A stretch of DNA of 7,575 nt from Bordetella parapertussis (GTDB lineage Bacteria > Pseudomonadota > Gammaproteobacteria > Burkholderiales > SG8-39). Shown piece after piece: positions 7,058 through 7,575 of this stretch; within the stretch, counting starts at the first letter, position 1; every line of letters starts with the position of its first letter. A program made the translations under genes and the position numbers. Under the pieces are notes generated by a model. The model did not search any database. It worked only from the letters and a program-made list of their open reading frames with translations, and was not told the DNA's origin. The stretch is taken from contig CAMBSA010000073.1 of assembly GCA_945869935.1 (NCBI GenBank), forward strand, positions 1-7,575. Reading direction: 5' to 3'.

Positions 7058-7187
7058 CCGGGGTGGGAGGGGTAACGCGCAGGTCACGAATGATGGCGGG
7101 CTCTCCCGCCCTCCCTGTTCCGAAACCTTCCGCATTGTCTTCCCGCGGAGCTAAGGCGGTCAGTAGATATTCGCTGCGCTGTGCGCC

Positions 7188-7575
7188 ATGAATCAAGCCA
7201 TGCTGCTTCTCGCCTTCGCCGCCGGCAACTCCGGCGTGGCGATGCGCATGATGGAGCCGATGCTCGCGCAACTCGCGACCGACTTCGGCGTGACCGCGGC
7301 CGCGGCCGCGGTGGTGTTCACCGCCTTCACCACCGCGCAGGCAGGCGCGCAGTTCTTCCACGGCGCGCTCGGCGATCGCTACGGAAAACTCAAGGTGGTG
7401 ACTGCTTTTCTCGTGCTCTCGGGCGCGGCCGCCTTCGCCTGCGCGCTCGCACCTGACCTGCAGAGCCTCGCCGCGGGGCGTTTCGCGCTAGGCGCCTTCT
7501 GCTCCGGCTCGATGACACTCGGCATGGCCTATATCGGCGACGCGGTCCCGGCCGAGCGCCGCCAGGCGGTGCTGG
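7188..7575 (+). CDS. Partial CDS, second MFS transporter, paralogue of the upstream one
   Basis: The frame opens at the ATG at 7188 and runs off the right edge, giving 129 residues that cover about four transmembrane helices. Motif A GALGDRYGKLK (59-69) is intact, and LGMAYIGDAVPAERRQAV (111-128) matches the equivalent stretch of the first transporter. Aligned by eye without gaps, 58 of 129 positions are identical between the two, with motif A at the same residue numbers. They are therefore tandem paralogues, too diverged for a recent duplication. No Shine-Dalgarno site is visible before the ATG; a GTG at 7181 is out of frame. With the terminator-like hairpin at 7033-7057 it probably has its own promoter, which I could not identify in 7058-7187. 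Function beyond likely small-molecule transport is unknown. Confidence 0.85.
   Translation, partial: MNQAMLLLAFAAGNSGVAMRMMEPMLAQLATDFGVTAAAAAVVFTAFTTAQAGAQFFHGALGDRYGKLKVVTAFLVLSGAAAFACALAPDLQSLAAGRFALGAFCSGSMTLGMAYIGDAVPAERRQAVL

Noticed and set aside
7095..7110. Hairpin GGCGGG-CTCT-CCCGCC as a second terminator
   Set aside because: A six-base stem in GC-rich DNA is expected by chance. It has no T-run and a much better hairpin lies at 7033-7057.

Overview
The window is a GC-rich stretch of ordinary bacterial chromosome. It most likely comes from a beta- or gammaproteobacterium: the BI-1 family protein is very close to enterobacterial YccA, and the promoters and Shine-Dalgarno sites are sigma70/proteobacterial in style. 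This placement is inference from gene content only. I found no rRNA, tRNA, CRISPR array, phage gene or insertion sequence.

Layout. (1) The left edge holds the 5' end of a minus-strand gene (start near 170), probably of the alkylhydroperoxidase-related family. Its promoter region is shared with (2) plus-strand yccA (448-1134), which encodes a seven-helix inner-membrane protein known as a modulator of the FtsH protease. A hairpin follows yccA. (3) Convergent to it, a minus-strand block holds a zinc-free MDR-family quinone oxidoreductase-like enzyme (1316-2290). Upstream of that, 56 bp or so away, is a 924-residue soluble hybrid histidine kinase (2356-5130; PAS-PAS-HisKA-HATPase-REC-REC). (4) Directly upstream of the kinase is the relic of a FIST-domain sensor gene (5154-5563, minus). 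It keeps its start codon and Shine-Dalgarno site, but it is frameshifted and has lost about two thirds of its length. FIST proteins are commonly encoded next to such kinases, so this looks like a FIST/kinase signalling pair in which the input protein has decayed.

(5) Divergently, on the plus strand, lie two MFS transporters that are paralogues (5792-6946, and 7188 to the window edge). Read by eye, their first 129 residues align without gaps at about 45% identity, so they descend from a duplication. The spacer between them carries a CGCCAAG-type repeat cluster and a clear terminator-like hairpin. A perfect tandem 10-mer sits just upstream of the first transporter.

The most noteworthy item is the decayed FIST gene and what it implies for the kinase that has kept a complete set of catalytic residues. 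I did not see a convincing novel system; most of the window is familiar gene content.
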